Shown here piece by piece: positions 32,161 through 44,178 of a stretch of DNA of 64,000 nucleotides. Each line of letters opens with the position of its first letter. Within the stretch, counting starts at the first letter, position 1. The notes beneath the pieces are model-generated. The model did not search any database, had not been told where the DNA came from, and saw only the letters and a list, made by a program, of their open reading frames with translations. The position numbers and the translations under genes were made by a program. Source of the DNA: Rhypophila decipiens (taxonomy: Eukaryota > Ascomycota > Sordariomycetes > Sordariales > Naviculisporaceae); assembly GCA_033297075.1 (NCBI GenBank), contig MU858045.1, positions 124,001-188,000 of the forward strand, written 5' to 3'.

Positions 32161-33047
32161 ATGCCTGGCTTCGATTTCTCAAACTACAACCGCAATGCGG
32201 CGTTATGTGCCCGGGGCATGTCGCTGCCCAAAGCGACTAGCACAGGAACAACCATTGTTGGATGCATATTCGACGGAGGTGTAGTGGTATGTTTAACGCC
32301 TCATGTCCCTCCTCGGCCTCGGCAGTCTTGCTAACCTTCAATCGTCTCCCAAATAAGATCGCGGCCGATACAAGAGCAACCTCGGGACCCATCGTCGCCG
32401 ACAAGAACTGCGAGAAGCTCCACTACATCTCACCCAACATCTGGTGCGCCGGAGCCGGCACGGCCGCCGACACCGAGTTCACGACCGCCCTGATCAGCTC
32501 CCAGCTCGAACTGCACTCCCTCTCCACCGGTCGCAAACCGCGTGTCGTCACATGCATGACCATGCTGAAGCAGCATCTGTTCCGCTATCAAGGCCACATC
32601 GGCGCCTACCTCGTCGTCGCCGGCGTCGACCCAACAGGCACCCACCTCTTCACCGTGCACGCGCACGGCTCCACCGACAAGCTGCCCTACGTGACCATGG
32701 GCTCCGGTTCGCTGGCTGCCATGTCTGTCTTTGAGTCGTCGTGGAAATCGAACCTCACCCAGGAGGAGGCCATCGACCTCTGCAGCAAGGCCATCTTGGC
32801 CGGTATTTTTAATGATCTCGGCTCCGGAAGCAACGTGGACGTGGCCATCATCACGCCCGAGAAGACCACGCTGAAGCGCAACCACATCACGCCCAACCAG
32901 CGTGTCCCCAAACTGGGCAACTATGTCTTCCGGAGGGGCACCACGGCGGTGTTGAACGAGAAGGTTATTCGCAAGGAGGAGCTGGGCAATTTTGTCAGCA
33001 TCCACGAGATGACGGAAGAGGCCGACAAGATGGAGGTGGACACGTAA
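32161..33047 (+). CDS. pup1: 20S proteasome subunit beta2 (Pup1)
   Basis: Catalytic, trypsin-like subunit of the 20S core. Two exons: 32161-32286 and 32358-33047, with a 71-nt intron (GTATGT ... ATAAG, branch GCTAAC); product 271 aa. Residues 1-29 are the propeptide ending in TSTG; autocleavage before Thr30 exposes the mature sequence [13 protein letters not shown], with Thr30 as N-terminal nucleophile. Other family marks are [20 protein letters not shown] (conserved Asp and Lys of the active site), [24 protein letters not shown] and [10 protein letters not shown], followed by the C-terminal arm that wraps around a neighbouring beta subunit ([12 protein letters not shown]). All active-site residues are present. 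Convergent with the Sel1-repeat gene. Confidence 0.97.
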
Positions 33048-34557
33048 GGTCGGACAAGCGGGTTATTGTTTTGTTTGGGATTTGGCAAGAGGGCAAAGGG
33101 AATCGTCTGCTCTTGGACGGTGGGTTGGGGATAGAACTCGCCCCATGAATAAATTCAATGCCGATTATGTAACATACCAAGATGATGAAGAAGCGGATTT
33201 GATTGTTTGATATGTTCTGTTGACGTCCTACCGGATTGTTCCTATCAACTTGGCGTCTCAACGCCCCTCTCGCCCAGCTCACGCTGTGAAACTCTGTGGT
33301 GAAATTGATTCACCAGTTCCTACCCCAGTCCAAATATATCATTGCTATGCAACTCGGCGTGTTGTGGTCGACTGTCCCGGCTCCTGAGATACCGAGACAG
33401 GGTCCATGGATGGAAATGGTCCACCATTCCCATGTGTTGTAGAAGTCGTGTCTTATTCGCCCGTCAGATGCTGCTAAAATCAAGAGTATACGGCCAACTT
33501 GTCGAGAATGAATGATTCGGATACTTGAATTTCACTAACTGGCCAGGAGAGCCCATCAACACAGGCGACGATTTGATATCAGGTTAACTAAGCTATCGAA
33601 ATACAAGATTCAAGAAAGCTGCCTGGTCAGATACCTCACTCAGTCTTGATAATGGTTCAAAGAACGCTCCCCAACACTGGACGAGCTGATATATCGAGTA
33701 ATCCAAAGGAAGCTCGCCATGTAACAAGAGGAAACCAGATAATATCAGTCGTTCTATACACAGGCAGGGGAAATAAAGTATATCATATGTAGAACATGTA
33801 AATACTGTTTGTAACGACGGGTTGGTTTAATTGGTCCCGTTCCGATAAAACAGAGGACCAATCAACCCGCCAAGAGAATCGCTACCTCGATAAATACAGA
33901 AACAAAAGGCTAGCTTAAGCTAAGGTAAGTACGGTAAAAGTATGGAAAAGAGGAAAAATGGAAAGCCGTCAAGAGCAGGCCACGCTAATAAAGCATTAAG
34001 TATAAAAAGTATTCGGTCAAGAAAAAAAACACCCAACCGTCCACCCATCCATCCATTCCATTTGGACGCCCCAAGAATGGTAACTTTTGACAAGAAATTT
34101 GAGAAAGAAAAAAAGTCCCGTGAGATGATAATAATCACAATGTATCTCCACAATAGTAAACACAAGAAATAAACAGCTGAAGAAAAGAAAAAGAAAAGAA
34201 AAACGAGGGTGAGAAGTCCAACCAAATGGTGTCTTACACAGCAACGAAGAAGCTCCAACCGATATGATCAGCCCAGAAAGTAGGCATCCGCGACGCTCGG
34301 TTTTGCAATATAGTATAAAAGAATAAGGGAAAGGGAAAACTCCGGATTATATGATGACAGACGCAGATATGTGTTGGTGGGGTATAGAATAATAGTGAAC
34401 CGATCTGGTTATGCAAATTTTGTGTCGTAATCGTCAAAGGCGCCTGGGTTTTGCTTTGTTGCTGTTTAAGAGGTCGTCGAGTGGCCAGCGAAGGCGGCTA
34501 TGTGGGATGGTGTCTTCTCACACAAGTCGCTCATTTAGTCGTTCTGTCATGTGCAAG
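33048..34557. other. Convergent intergenic region pup1 / Sel1-repeat gene
   Basis: About 1.5 kb holding two 3' UTRs. From 33.8 kb on it is A-rich with several A runs. A short inverted repeat ATTGGTCC / GGACCAAT lies at about 33829-33866. No gene seen. Confidence 0.5.
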
Positions 34558-36867
34558 CTAAGCACTGGACTTTCTGCCAAAGAATCCCTTCCTTGGCTTC
34601 GACTTCTTTTCTGACTTGACAGACGCCTTATCGTTGTCACTGTCATATTTCGCCTTGTGGATCCTATATGAGCGGATATCGATTAGCTTTCTGACATCTG
34701 TATACGAGACGGTGAGCCAAAACATACCAGCTGTTCCCGACCATGCTCATTCCCTTTGCCTCAGCCTCTCGGTAAAACTTTGCGCTCTTCTTGAGGTTCT
34801 TCTTGCAGCCAACTCCTTGGGCGTAGCAGAAACCGGCCTCAGCAAGTGCATCGGCATCGCCCCAGGCTATCAAGAATGCATGTCAGTACTTGTATCAAGC
34901 GGCTCAGATAAAGCGACAGGGGACTTACACCCAGCGATCTCAAAGCACCTCAATGCTAGAGCCTTGTCCTGCTCGATACCCCATCCATTCATGTGGCTCA
35001 CACCCAACTCATAAATGCTAAGAGCGAATTGCGCTTTTCGGGATTTTCTTTCCAGCACATCAACAGGCTTGCCCTCCTTGGCATGCTCCTCCTCGTCAGC
35101 AATCTCGAGACTGGCGGATTCCGCCGCTTTCCTTAGCCATTCCACGCCTTCTTTCTGGTTTTGCTTCATTCCCCAACCGTGACGACAAGCCAGGGCGTAT
35201 AGTAGCATCCCGGTAGGATGCCCCTGGTTTGCGGCATGTCTGAGATGGTACGTTGATTCTCGCAGTGATCCAGCCTCGTGAAGAGCGACAGCCTTGCTCA
35301 CATGCTCCTCCGCCGACAACTCTGACATGGTGGGCACAGCTGAGTGCTGCGATCTTGTGGGTTTTATGGTGCTTGCAGAGTCACTGGTTGTGGTAGACAT
35401 GGCAGCTCTGCTTGGCGGGGCGTCGCGGGAAACGGAGATGGATGGTCGTCCTCGGGCATCATCCTCTGATGGACGGCCGCCATCCGTTGAAGGTCTGCTG
35501 GGATCGGGTGTCGGTTCTTGTGCGGCACGCGAAACCTCAATGCTAAGCTTGCTAGGTTCTAGAGATGGCCGGGGGATCGGTTCGCCGTCAAACCGCCGAG
35601 GCCCTGCGGAGCTCGAAGGTCTCGTTGGTGGTGATGGAGGTGGCTGGCCCACAAGTGGATATGTTTGGACGTTGCTAGGCGGAGAAACAGGATGTCCCTC
35701 CCAACTGAACCGTGCCTGAGGCTCCTCCTCGAGGGCATCTGGTGATCTTTGAAGTATCTTTCCGCGAGGGAGAGAGTATTTGGAGTAGGTGTATGACGGA
35801 GCGGCGGCTCTGTCGGCCTGCGTCCCTTCAGGGACAGGGAATCCATCTCCATGCATACTGACCGGTGTATGCGCAGAATCATCAGCCAGGAGAAAGGAGG
35901 CATGGCTGTCGGACGATGCCTGGCGAGCGGGTGGATCGAAAGTTGGGGTTCCCACTCTGCTCAGTGGCCTTGAGAAGTTGAACGAAGGTCGGGGTAGCCC
36001 GGAGGCGTCAGAGCTGATAGACGGAGACCTTTGATAGGTTGGGAACCCGGGTGAAAGAACGCCAACACTGCTACTGGACATCTTCCGTGGACCCAAAGAA
36101 TGGAATGAGCTACCCAACGAGCTAGGCTCACCCTCATCTGTCGACTCCAGTGGGGATGACATCAGGCTGGATGTACGCTGGGTGAAGATTGGCCGTGGAG
36201 GAACCAGCCCTGTTGTTTCAAACGAATCCATCTTCTGTAGCCTTTCAGGGGATCCTGTCGTGGAAAAGCTTTGAGCCGGTGACTGTTGAGGTAAGAATTC
36301 GACAACTGGAGTCCTCGATCCTGCCCGGTCTTCCATTGGAGGAGGTGATTGTTCTCTCCTGGCGCCAACCCCAAAGAAACTCTCGCTCTCGTCCTCCTGC
36401 ACGGGTTCCTCTCTTTGGGGGTCGCGGTTGAGTCGCATGGGTAGAGGAATCGTATAGTCTACGACAGGGGCCGGGATTCCACTCATCCGGGGGTGCATTG
36501 AGACAGGCCGATTGGCTAGGTCATCGTCCACCTCAGTCTTCACCACCCCAAAACCCGTAACATGAGCGCTGTGCTCGTCCTCGGATCCTGATTCGGCGGA
36601 CATGGAGCGGAAATAATCGGACCTGCCCTGAATAACTAACGGGCTATCCGTAGTTAAAGGGGGCAACCGGCTCATTCGTCGGCCCTGCTTGGCGCTGTCC
36701 TCAAGCTGCTTCTTAAGCAGCCGACTCTGCAACGCGAAGGCATCAAGCGGCGAGAGCTCCGGAGGCGCCTCGCCGGCCACATGGAGACGAGGGGACCTGA
36801 GGGGTCGCGAAACCGAAGCTTGCGACTTTGACCGAAGGTCAATGAAATCCGGCCGATTTGTAGACAT
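34558..36867 (-). CDS. nif1: Sel1-repeat protein, Nif1/Dsf2-like
   Basis: Probable cell-cycle or polarity regulator resembling S. pombe Nif1 (partner of the mitotic kinase Nim1) and yeast Dsf2. Three exons: 34929-36867, 34728-34866, 34558-34663, with introns of 62 and 64 nt; product 727 aa. The first 500 residues are disordered and Ser/Pro-rich, starting MSTNRPDFIDLRSKSQ. The C-terminal 200 residues carry Sel1-type helical repeats: EHVSKAVALHEAGSLRESTY, GHPTGMLLYALACRHGWGM, AQFALSIYELGVSHMNGWGI and ADALAEAGFCYAQGVGCKKN. They are followed by the basic tail KKSKPRKGFFGRKSSA, which is only seen after splicing. The ATG at 36865-36867 was preferred because it begins a conserved-looking segment; an in-frame ATG at 37045-37047 would add 60 residues. 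Sel1 repeats are sure, the Nif1 equivalence is from memory of the domain layout. Confidence 0.82.
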
Positions 36868-38694
36868 ACTGAAAAGTAATCGCTGCTGTTTCTCTAAAGT
36901 GGCATGGACGTTGATGACGATTGATCGTGGGACCGCTTGTGTCGGCGCCCGGGATTTGCTTTCGATTTCCGTCGTTCGCTGGAGAGTATATCGCTGTTGC
37001 AAAGACCATACGGCGGGTTGTAGTGGTGAAGATCGGTGGCACGTCAAGGGATCGGATGATGGCCAAGTCGAAATGTCAATGTCGGCCGTAAAGGGGAGAG
37101 ATGGCGTGGTTTATTGTGTGCACATGAGGTATGAGGTCAACCTGGACGAAAGAGCGGAAATAGCTTTGTGACTAAATGGAGAGTATGACGGCCGAACGAT
37201 TGGATGCGATGAAAAGCAGACGAGATCGACCGGTAGATGGGAGGCAACTGCAGAGACACCAAGGACGAGTAGAAATCGCCAAAGGAAATCGCCCTCGTCG
37301 GAACCAGATAACAAGAACCTCGGATAAATGGGCCGGGCAGGAGTGGTTTCCTGATTTCGCTCGAAACGTTGGCGACGGTGTTGAGGGGTTGACTAGCGAG
37401 AGTCGTCGGTTTCAATGTCAAAGCAGGTTTTCCCACCTGGAATTGTTTCGATGCGCATCAACTGAAGACGGGAGATGGTGTCGATTGTCGGGAAAAGAGG
37501 ACGATACAGCAAACGAACGGCAGTGACGGAACGAGCGGACGAGAAGGATCTCGATATGTACTGTTGTGGTGCGGTGGCGGTCGTGGAATAGTTGGTACAA
37601 CGAAGGTGATGGTCGGGGGAAGAGCCAAGGTTTAAGGAAGAACTAGACAATAATCATGACCACTCGATGCCTCCACAATACCATGCAAAAGATGGTATGG
37701 GGAAACAGTGTGTAGATGGAGGTCCAAATTCTGACACAATGAGGAACGGGAACAGGAACGGGAACGAGGGAACGAGGGAAAATGGAGAAGCGTCACGTTT
37801 GGCGTCTGTCTCTGTCTGGCCGAGGAAGGGGTAAACGCAATCGAGGAAGGAAGCCCGCCAGGACCGCCACTGACAACGTTGGGAACTGCGACGGGGAACA
37901 CGGACGCTGTTCTGTGCAGTTGCAGCAGAGCGGGTCCCTGACTGTCTCTCCCGGTCAGGCCAATCCTGGACCTCTCTTAATTGCCAACCCAGATTCGAGC
38001 TGGACCCCGAATCGAAGCGGAAAGGTGTTCCAAAAATGCACCAGACTAGTCCCGCAATGGCTAGTATTCCTGCGGGCTTTCTGTTCCTGACGAGTGAAAA
38101 CAGCTGGTCCGTATGAAATATTTACACTAGCAGCGTAACGGTCGTCTGGCTCCCGCCATAGGGTGTGGTGGAATATGGGGTACGTCGACGGTAGAAAATC
38201 CACCTGACTTTCCCCTTTTCCAGAATTTCTGGACTCTGGGCTCCAGTCTGGCCCTTTTCTGTCCGAACTCACATCCGATCCTCCCAGGCCTCCCTATCCG
38301 CCTGGGCCGCACCGTTGACGGCCTGCCCCGCGCCACGGCCGCAGGATATACTCAATGGAATCAAAATTTATGTGAATGGGAAACCTATATTCGTTGGCTT
38401 CATCAAGTGGGGAACGACATGTAAATCTGGGGTTAATTACTCAGTTGTGTAAACGCACTATGGGGATTGATAGATTGGGTGGTACGGTGTCAAAATTGGC
38501 GTTCGGCAACCGTTGGAGCATCACGGAAATTTACCGTTGTGGTTTTCAGCCAGGGGGGTGCAGATGACTGCAACATTGGACCCCGAGCTAAGCATAATAT
38601 TTGTTCAGTCCGTTCACGTGCGCTTGTGAGCTCCAAGCCTTCCCAAGCACTAAAGAGACGACCAGAACACAAAGTCGAGTCCCGTGGGAAAGCC

Positions 38695-39201
38695 TAGTAG
38701 AATGACTGTGTGCCCTGGTAAATGACGGACTCTAACCCAATTCGGAAGGCTGGCCAGGGCGCCCCCTACCAAAATTTCGCAGGTGCATTCCCCTACCCAC
38801 CCGCATAGTCAAGGTCACAGTCAAGTCGTAATTCGGGCAACAACAACGGCGAATAAATAATCGATTGAATGAATCTATTCCGAATGCTCAAATCGTTCAA
38901 AAACGCTGTTTTCTTCGCTTGTACACATGTTGTGGCTGGCTAGAATATACATGATCTACCCCCTTAACTCACTATACCGCCCTGTAGCTGACTGTAGTAC
39001 CGGCTGGTTGCGCTGAGAACTCTGAGCACTCCGAGCAGTCTAAGGCTCAAACCTTGACTATATCGGACGGTTCATAGCAGGTTGAGGCTGTACAAACCGC
39101 TGATGAGGCACTTGGTGATGCAAATACTGGTGTTAAGTTGGCCAGCCTTCCGAATTGGGTTAGAGTCCGTCATTTTACCAGGGCACACAGTCATTCTACT
39201 A
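38695..39201. mobile_element. MITE-like element with 63/64-bp terminal inverted repeats
   Basis: Left arm 38694-38756 and right arm 39139-39202 are inverted copies that agree except for one extra A in the right arm. The arms end at CTAG on both sides, so the inner TA could be a duplicated TA target site as made by Tc1/mariner/pogo transposases; because CTAG is a palindrome, this is not proof. The interior is about 380 bp. A 35-codon open stretch runs into the right arm (39078 onward, QVEAVQTADEALGDANTG), possibly a relic of coding sequence, but I do not recognise it. Too short to encode its own transposase, so it would be non-autonomous or an internal deletion derivative. Confidence 0.7.
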
Positions 39202-40281
39202 GAAAATATTCCATGGGCCGGGGCAAGCTCCACTCGCTATGCGCAAGTCATGGTCTTCCATGGTCCAGGTCTCTTTGGTGGCATCCTCTCATGCAACTAC
39301 CGGTGTTGCTGCAGTCTCATTGTGTTCATCGCCGTGTCCAGACTCTCACACTGGAAAACGATCCTCGGCAACATCGATATGCGCCTCTCTCATCAGGCTT
39401 TTCGGTATATCTCCATCTTGGTGTAAAGAGGCACTCGGTCATGACTTGGTCAGGTCACACCGGCCTGGCGCCGAAGCCAAAGCCGCGCTGCTGTACGCTC
39501 CCATCATCCAAGGGCCTAACTAATCGTTTAGCAGGGCCAAATGATACCCCGTACATCAACACCACCTCCGTAATGTACATACGTATCTAGTCCAATTTCC
39601 TTGGCACAGCAGTGAGCAGCCTCGAGCTTGACGACAGCTCCAGCGAGTCTCGCTTGGACAGGCCAAAACATGAGTTAGAAATTTCCAATAGAGAATTTCC
39701 TCAAATATTCTTGCTGACGTACCAATCCGCCCACTCGAGCTGAACTGAGAAGCTGATGTTGGTGCCATCAAGAAGTCGTGAATCGTGACTGGCCACGGAC
39801 TTCTAAAGTTGAGATGAACACCCATCAAAACCCACACCAATAGCATTTAACCCACCGCCTCCAAAGCTCGCATCCGCACGCTACACAAGCAGCCAAAACG
39901 CCCCCCAAGAGTGTCACAAGAATACGCCACATCCCTCATCATATCTGCATGTCTCGCTCGCAAGCTGTGTGTCTCGCAGCATGTTGTGTTCGGTTTTTTT
40001 TTTCAATGATTCATGGAGGCATGTTGGTGGCACCACACCATCTCCATCGCACCACACATCCTGACGTACAGTGGACTTTTGGCGTGAATTTTGAAAAAAA
40101 AAAAAAGGGGAAGATTTTGCCGCTGAGCCAACCAGAAAGGAGGAAACCCCAGCGCCAGGGTTCTCCACGATTAAACTTTCCCTCTCTTCCCGCCATGCCC
40201 GAATCCGGCCAGTTCCTTGCAGGTGGAGTGTCGAAGCTAGCACCGACTTGGACCACGGACATTGAAACGAGATTGCGAAAT

Positions 40282-40530
40282 TACAATACCCCCCTGGTTT
40301 GTTTGTTAGCGTGCTACTTTCACCTCAAAATTACACAACTTTTCAACAAAACGGTCAAATTTTAAACAGAAAAAAGCACTATGTAATACTCAACCTTCTC
40401 TTTTCATCTAGATGCACTATTTTACTGCATTTTTATTGCGTTGTTAGGTGTTGAACAATGATGTTTTGAGGTTTTGTTCTAACCCTTGTCAGAAGAATCG
40501 AGCTAACAAACAAACCAGGGGGGTATTGTA
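40282..40530. mobile_element. MITE-like element with perfect 29-bp inverted repeats
   Basis: Bases 40282-40310 and 40502-40530 are exact inverted copies, each starting TACAATACCCCCCTGG from the outside. The outermost TA on both ends fits a TA target duplication, leaving a 245-bp element. The match stops exactly at these ends (T/T mismatch just outside). The interior is AT-rich, non-coding, and its two ends share a weak CCTCAAAA subterminal similarity. Together these are the usual marks of a Tc1/mariner-type miniature element. Its arms are unrelated to those of the element 1.1 kb upstream. Confidence 0.75.
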
Positions 40531-42051
40531 TAACGCCCAATACGACGGAAAGTTTTGAGGGTGAAATAACAACAGCATGGAGATCCAAGCAAGCCGAGTT
40601 GATTGGATGACCTGGGCAAATGTCAACAAATGAAGCTCATGCTCGAATACGGAGGAAACGGTAACTGGAAACGGCGAGGCTGAGGGATATCTGGGCTCGC
40701 TAATCACACATATTCAGATCTCATGATCTTTCGATGGCTATCTCGTATTATAGTCCTCCCCCAGACGAGAAACTAGCAGCCTTAAATTGACTACCGAACT
40801 AAATAAGATGAATCTATTCGTACTCATATTACTCCGGATCTTGATATGCCTCCTCGATATCGCCAGGCTAAAAGGCCACGAACGGGGTCGGCATACGTGC
40901 TCCTTTCACTGCCCCGAGCCTTCCACAATACCAACCCAGCACGAGAAATACAAGACAAGTAGAGCAGACATATGTTCTCGACCCAGAGTAAATTAACGGT
41001 AACATTATTGTTTCACAGTGACCTTTCCGTTCTTCTAGAAAGTCCAGCCCCACGCGACATATTGTCAATAAACCTCCGACCAGTTCACACGACCACGCCA
41101 TACCAATACACAGTCTGAGTCAATAACTAATACCTCTCAGACAACGAAAAAGAAAAAGAGGACACACACATTCGAGAGACTTGTTACGCAGAAAGATAGA
41201 AACAGTACAAAGTCAAAAGACAATGTAAAAACTCAGCCCCCCATCAGAAGAAAAAGAATCCGTCATATAAAAGCAAGAAAAAAAAAAGAAAACATACAAC
41301 ACCGGGGATTCGCTGGTGGTCACCCACCCAACTACTAGTCCGGCCCTCAACTGGTTTATCTATGGGAGAGCGGACGGGATCCCGAGTTTTCCAGTGGGTA
41401 TGGTCGTATGTGGTGGTTTCCTCTATCGGCCGAGTATATCAATGTCTTCTCTACCAAGGAGAACTGAGATATCTCATGTCTACGAGGTTGGAAAGTTCCC
41501 AGGTCGAGAACAAGATTTCTAATACTGGAAAGAAATTCTACCGGGGTCTCTAACTCCCAAAATGTAAGTGAGAATCAGGTTGGGGAAAGATTGGTCTAAC
41601 ATGGTGATCGAGGTTGTGTCCTTCGACCTGTTATAGATGGAGTGAGACGCGGTAAATTATGATGATCAATGATCAATAGTGTCATTGTTAACCTCTGCTT
41701 AAAACAGATGATGGTAGGAAGAATTACATCCGTATATTGCCTATCAAATTCTGTGAAACTTGGAAAATGCCGACATATCTTCTAGAGTTAAGTCTAGAGC
41801 CATTCCCTGACCGGTCAACCGAGAGCCTCCATGGCATCGCGTCCTCCAGTCTGTTGAAAGCAACTGTGAGGGTATCCGTTGAACTAGCAGGAACTACGAA
41901 AGAGAGCAGTAAGAGAAGGAAATTTGAAATCAAGCCGGACGGACACTTATGAAATAAGAGAGAGAACATGAACAAAGTCCTCCACATACCTTCCTAGTCT
42001 CCTCAACCAAAGAAACAACCTACTACCTTAAGTATGGTATCTAAACAAGCA

Positions 42052-42675
42052 TCAAACCAGATCCTCCCTCAAACACCCAAAAACATGCATATCCAGCACC
42101 TCCCCCTTCTTAACAACAGCCTTGCGTCTCACACCCTCAGACTTGAACCCCGCCTTCAACAAGATCTTCATACTAGCCGTGTTCCCCCCAAACACACCAC
42201 CTTCAAGACGAACCAGCTCCGTCTCGGAAAATCTCTCCAGCAGCGCCCAGCGAACAAACGCCGTGGTAGCCTCACCCATGAGCCCCTTTCCCCTGTAAGC
42301 CTCGCCCATGAGGTATCCCAGGTTCCAGGTCTTGGATTCCACGTCCGTGTGAGGTTGGAGGCCTATTGAGCCTGCTAGGGTGTATTCCACTTCTTCTCCT
42401 CCAGCTGAGGTGGAGGAAGAAGGGAGGGGGACAAAAATGCCGAATGCTTTCTGTGGTGGGTCGGGTTTCGTCACGAGGGCGACCCAGTCCTGGGCGTCTT
42501 TTAGCGTGTAGGGATCTGGGAAGGTGTTGCGCATGTAGCGCGCTGTGTCGGACTTTTCGAGGAGGGCGGCCATGGGGTGGATGTCGATTTCGTGGTAGGG
42601 GCGGATGATGAATCGGGGGGTGGTTATGATGGGTTCTGGGACGGGGACTGGTGGGGATGACTCTTCGGAAGCCAT
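42052..42675 (-). CDS. GNAT acetyltransferase, RimJ/RimL type
   Basis: Single-exon gene for a 207-aa acetyltransferase. The N-terminus after a short Pro-rich leader is IITTPRFIIRPYHEIDIHPM, the first strand and helix of RimJ/RimL-type enzymes. The acetyl-CoA loop is YRGKGLMGEATTAF (about 139-152), followed by LVRLEGGVFGGNTASMKILLKAGFKSEGV (about 164-192), with the Asn and aromatic or Lys positions usual for the family. The protein is small, soluble and lacks targeting signals. Members acetylate protein N-termini, amines or antibiotics, so the substrate cannot be inferred. Stop is TGA at 42052-42054. It stands alone, downstream of the two inverted-repeat elements. Confidence 0.88.
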   Translation of the reverse strand: MASEESSPPVPVPEPIITTPRFIIRPYHEIDIHPMAALLEKSDTARYMRNTFPDPYTLKDAQDWVALVTKPDPPQKAFGIFVPLPSSSTSAGGEEVEYTLAGSIGLQPHTDVESKTWNLGYLMGEAYRGKGLMGEATTAFVRWALLERFSETELVRLEGGVFGGNTASMKILLKAGFKSEGVRRKAVVKKGEVLDMHVFGCLREDLV

Positions 42676-44178
42676 TCTGAGAGGAGAGATGGTTTTTGAA
42701 TTCTGGTTTTGGCTGGTTTTGTGATATTTTGAAAAGTTATGAATGATCTGTGTCTAGTGAGAGGGCAGGTGTATCTGGAACCTGTAGGTCAATGCTCGGA
42801 CCGATAGAAATGACCGAAGGAAAAGTCTGAGAATGAAGATTGTGAGAACAGACATGGCATTTTATGTTACTGAACCACCCATTTATGAAGTGAGTCACAT
42901 CTTGAACTTGTGGCTTTTCTGATCCGCGGGGTTGGGTTCGTTATGCGGAGCTGACGACGCGATGAAGAAGTGACGGTGAGTCGCCGATCCCGTTTGGGAA
43001 GGAGAACTCCAAAACAATGGAGGCGTGCAAAATACTACCCAGTACCAACAGCCTCGTTGCGACTGACAATTTCAACCTACAAGTCCAAAGCATCCACGAC
43101 TTCAACTCTATATACTATCTCGAGTTCGCCCGAGAGTAGTACGGACAGAATCACAGGTGATATGATGTTGGTGGCTTATACATCTGTTACGACCTATCGG
43201 CAGACGGATTGGGATCCGGATGGACGGTTGACCTCGATATGGGATCAGAAGACGCAAGTTGGAACCCCTCGAAGGGGGACCTTCCGGTTGAGTCATCAGA
43301 CAGCCTTGCAAGCAAGTCGACAGAAACATCCGGTAGCACAAACATAGGACTGGCTGTCTTCTCGGTAGAATATGTCCGATATCTGACTCTGCTGTTTCTG
43401 CGGCAGACCGGGTATTCATGGCTCTTGAGAACCATCAGATTGCAGGGAGGTGGAACAGAAGATCATATCGTGCTACGGCTGTCTTTTGTGACCGGTGCAA
43501 CGGCGAGCAAAAAAGAAACAAACTATTTCACTGAACTTTGATGTTCTGTTCTTATGTCTCGTAACATTTTCTGGGACCTGCGTCACCGCCTCTCCTGATT
43601 GACAGTTTTCACACAGAGGATCCAGTATGGAAGGTTTATGAAGGCTTCTGGCTTCCTTTTCCCTTGGCATCCCGCTCCGAGCCAAGGGACGATCCGAGTC
43701 GGACCTGTCGGGACCCCCTGAGTGGGGCTCTTGTCCGGCCGCTAGGGTCCAGTGCATTGATAAGTCGATTGGAGGTTCCAGGCCAATCACCGTTCAGCAC
43801 GCCACGTTTTCGGGGCTCGACTTCGTAAGGTGGCCTCAACTTCTTTGTAGCTAGCCTTGCGATACCTTGTAGTGCGAATCTGGGGTGAAATTTCATGTTT
43901 GCGAATTCACGACCAACAATTCTTTTTCTTCAGATCCATACAGGATCAATTGATGCCGCTCTTTAATCCCTTTTAACGTTTGAATAAACTTTTCCAATAC
44001 GCGCATCAGGGTCATCTCTCTGTACCAGGTGGCTGGGCGCATACCACGGACGCAGAGCTGCTCTCCAAGTTGAGCGACAGGGCATCTCCAATCCGAGGAC
44101 CTGGATACCTAGCTCTTAACACGTCTACCACAGCAACTTCTTGCATACGCACCCGAACGCGAGCTCACAGACACAAAG
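42676..44178. other. Region between GNAT gene and erv46, with a possible broken gene
   Basis: 1.5 kb between divergent genes. On the + strand a frame beginning with ATG at 43017 reads 40 codons (MEACKILPSTNSLVATDNFN onward), hits TAG (43137-43139), then TGA (43158-43160), and then stays open to 43541 in the same frame. The pieces have protein-like composition but no family I know, and no sensible intron would remove both stops. It may be a decayed gene or chance. The last 200 bases are the erv46 leader. Confidence 0.35.

Larger units (their letters stand above)
36868..42051. other. Gene-poor region with two inverted-repeat elements
   Basis: About 5.2 kb. The left end holds the promoter and leader of the Sel1-repeat gene. 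Apart from the two elements listed separately I find no supported gene. Frames such as 39138-39590 + start inside an element's inverted repeat and end in ordinary DNA. A-runs and AT-rich patches occur at 40.1 kb and 41.1-41.3 kb. Confidence 0.5.

Noticed and set aside
22223..33047. Secondary-metabolite or other functional gene cluster
   Set aside because: The genes are unrelated housekeeping functions; close packing is normal for fungi.
39138..39590. 150-codon frame starting in the right arm of the inverted-repeat element
   Set aside because: It begins inside the arm and leaves the element into ordinary DNA, with no transposase motif.
43137..43160. RNA editing as explanation for the in-frame TAG in the possible broken gene
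   Set aside because: A second in-frame stop, TGA, follows five codons later and is not in the favoured UA context, so editing of the TAG alone would not open the frame.
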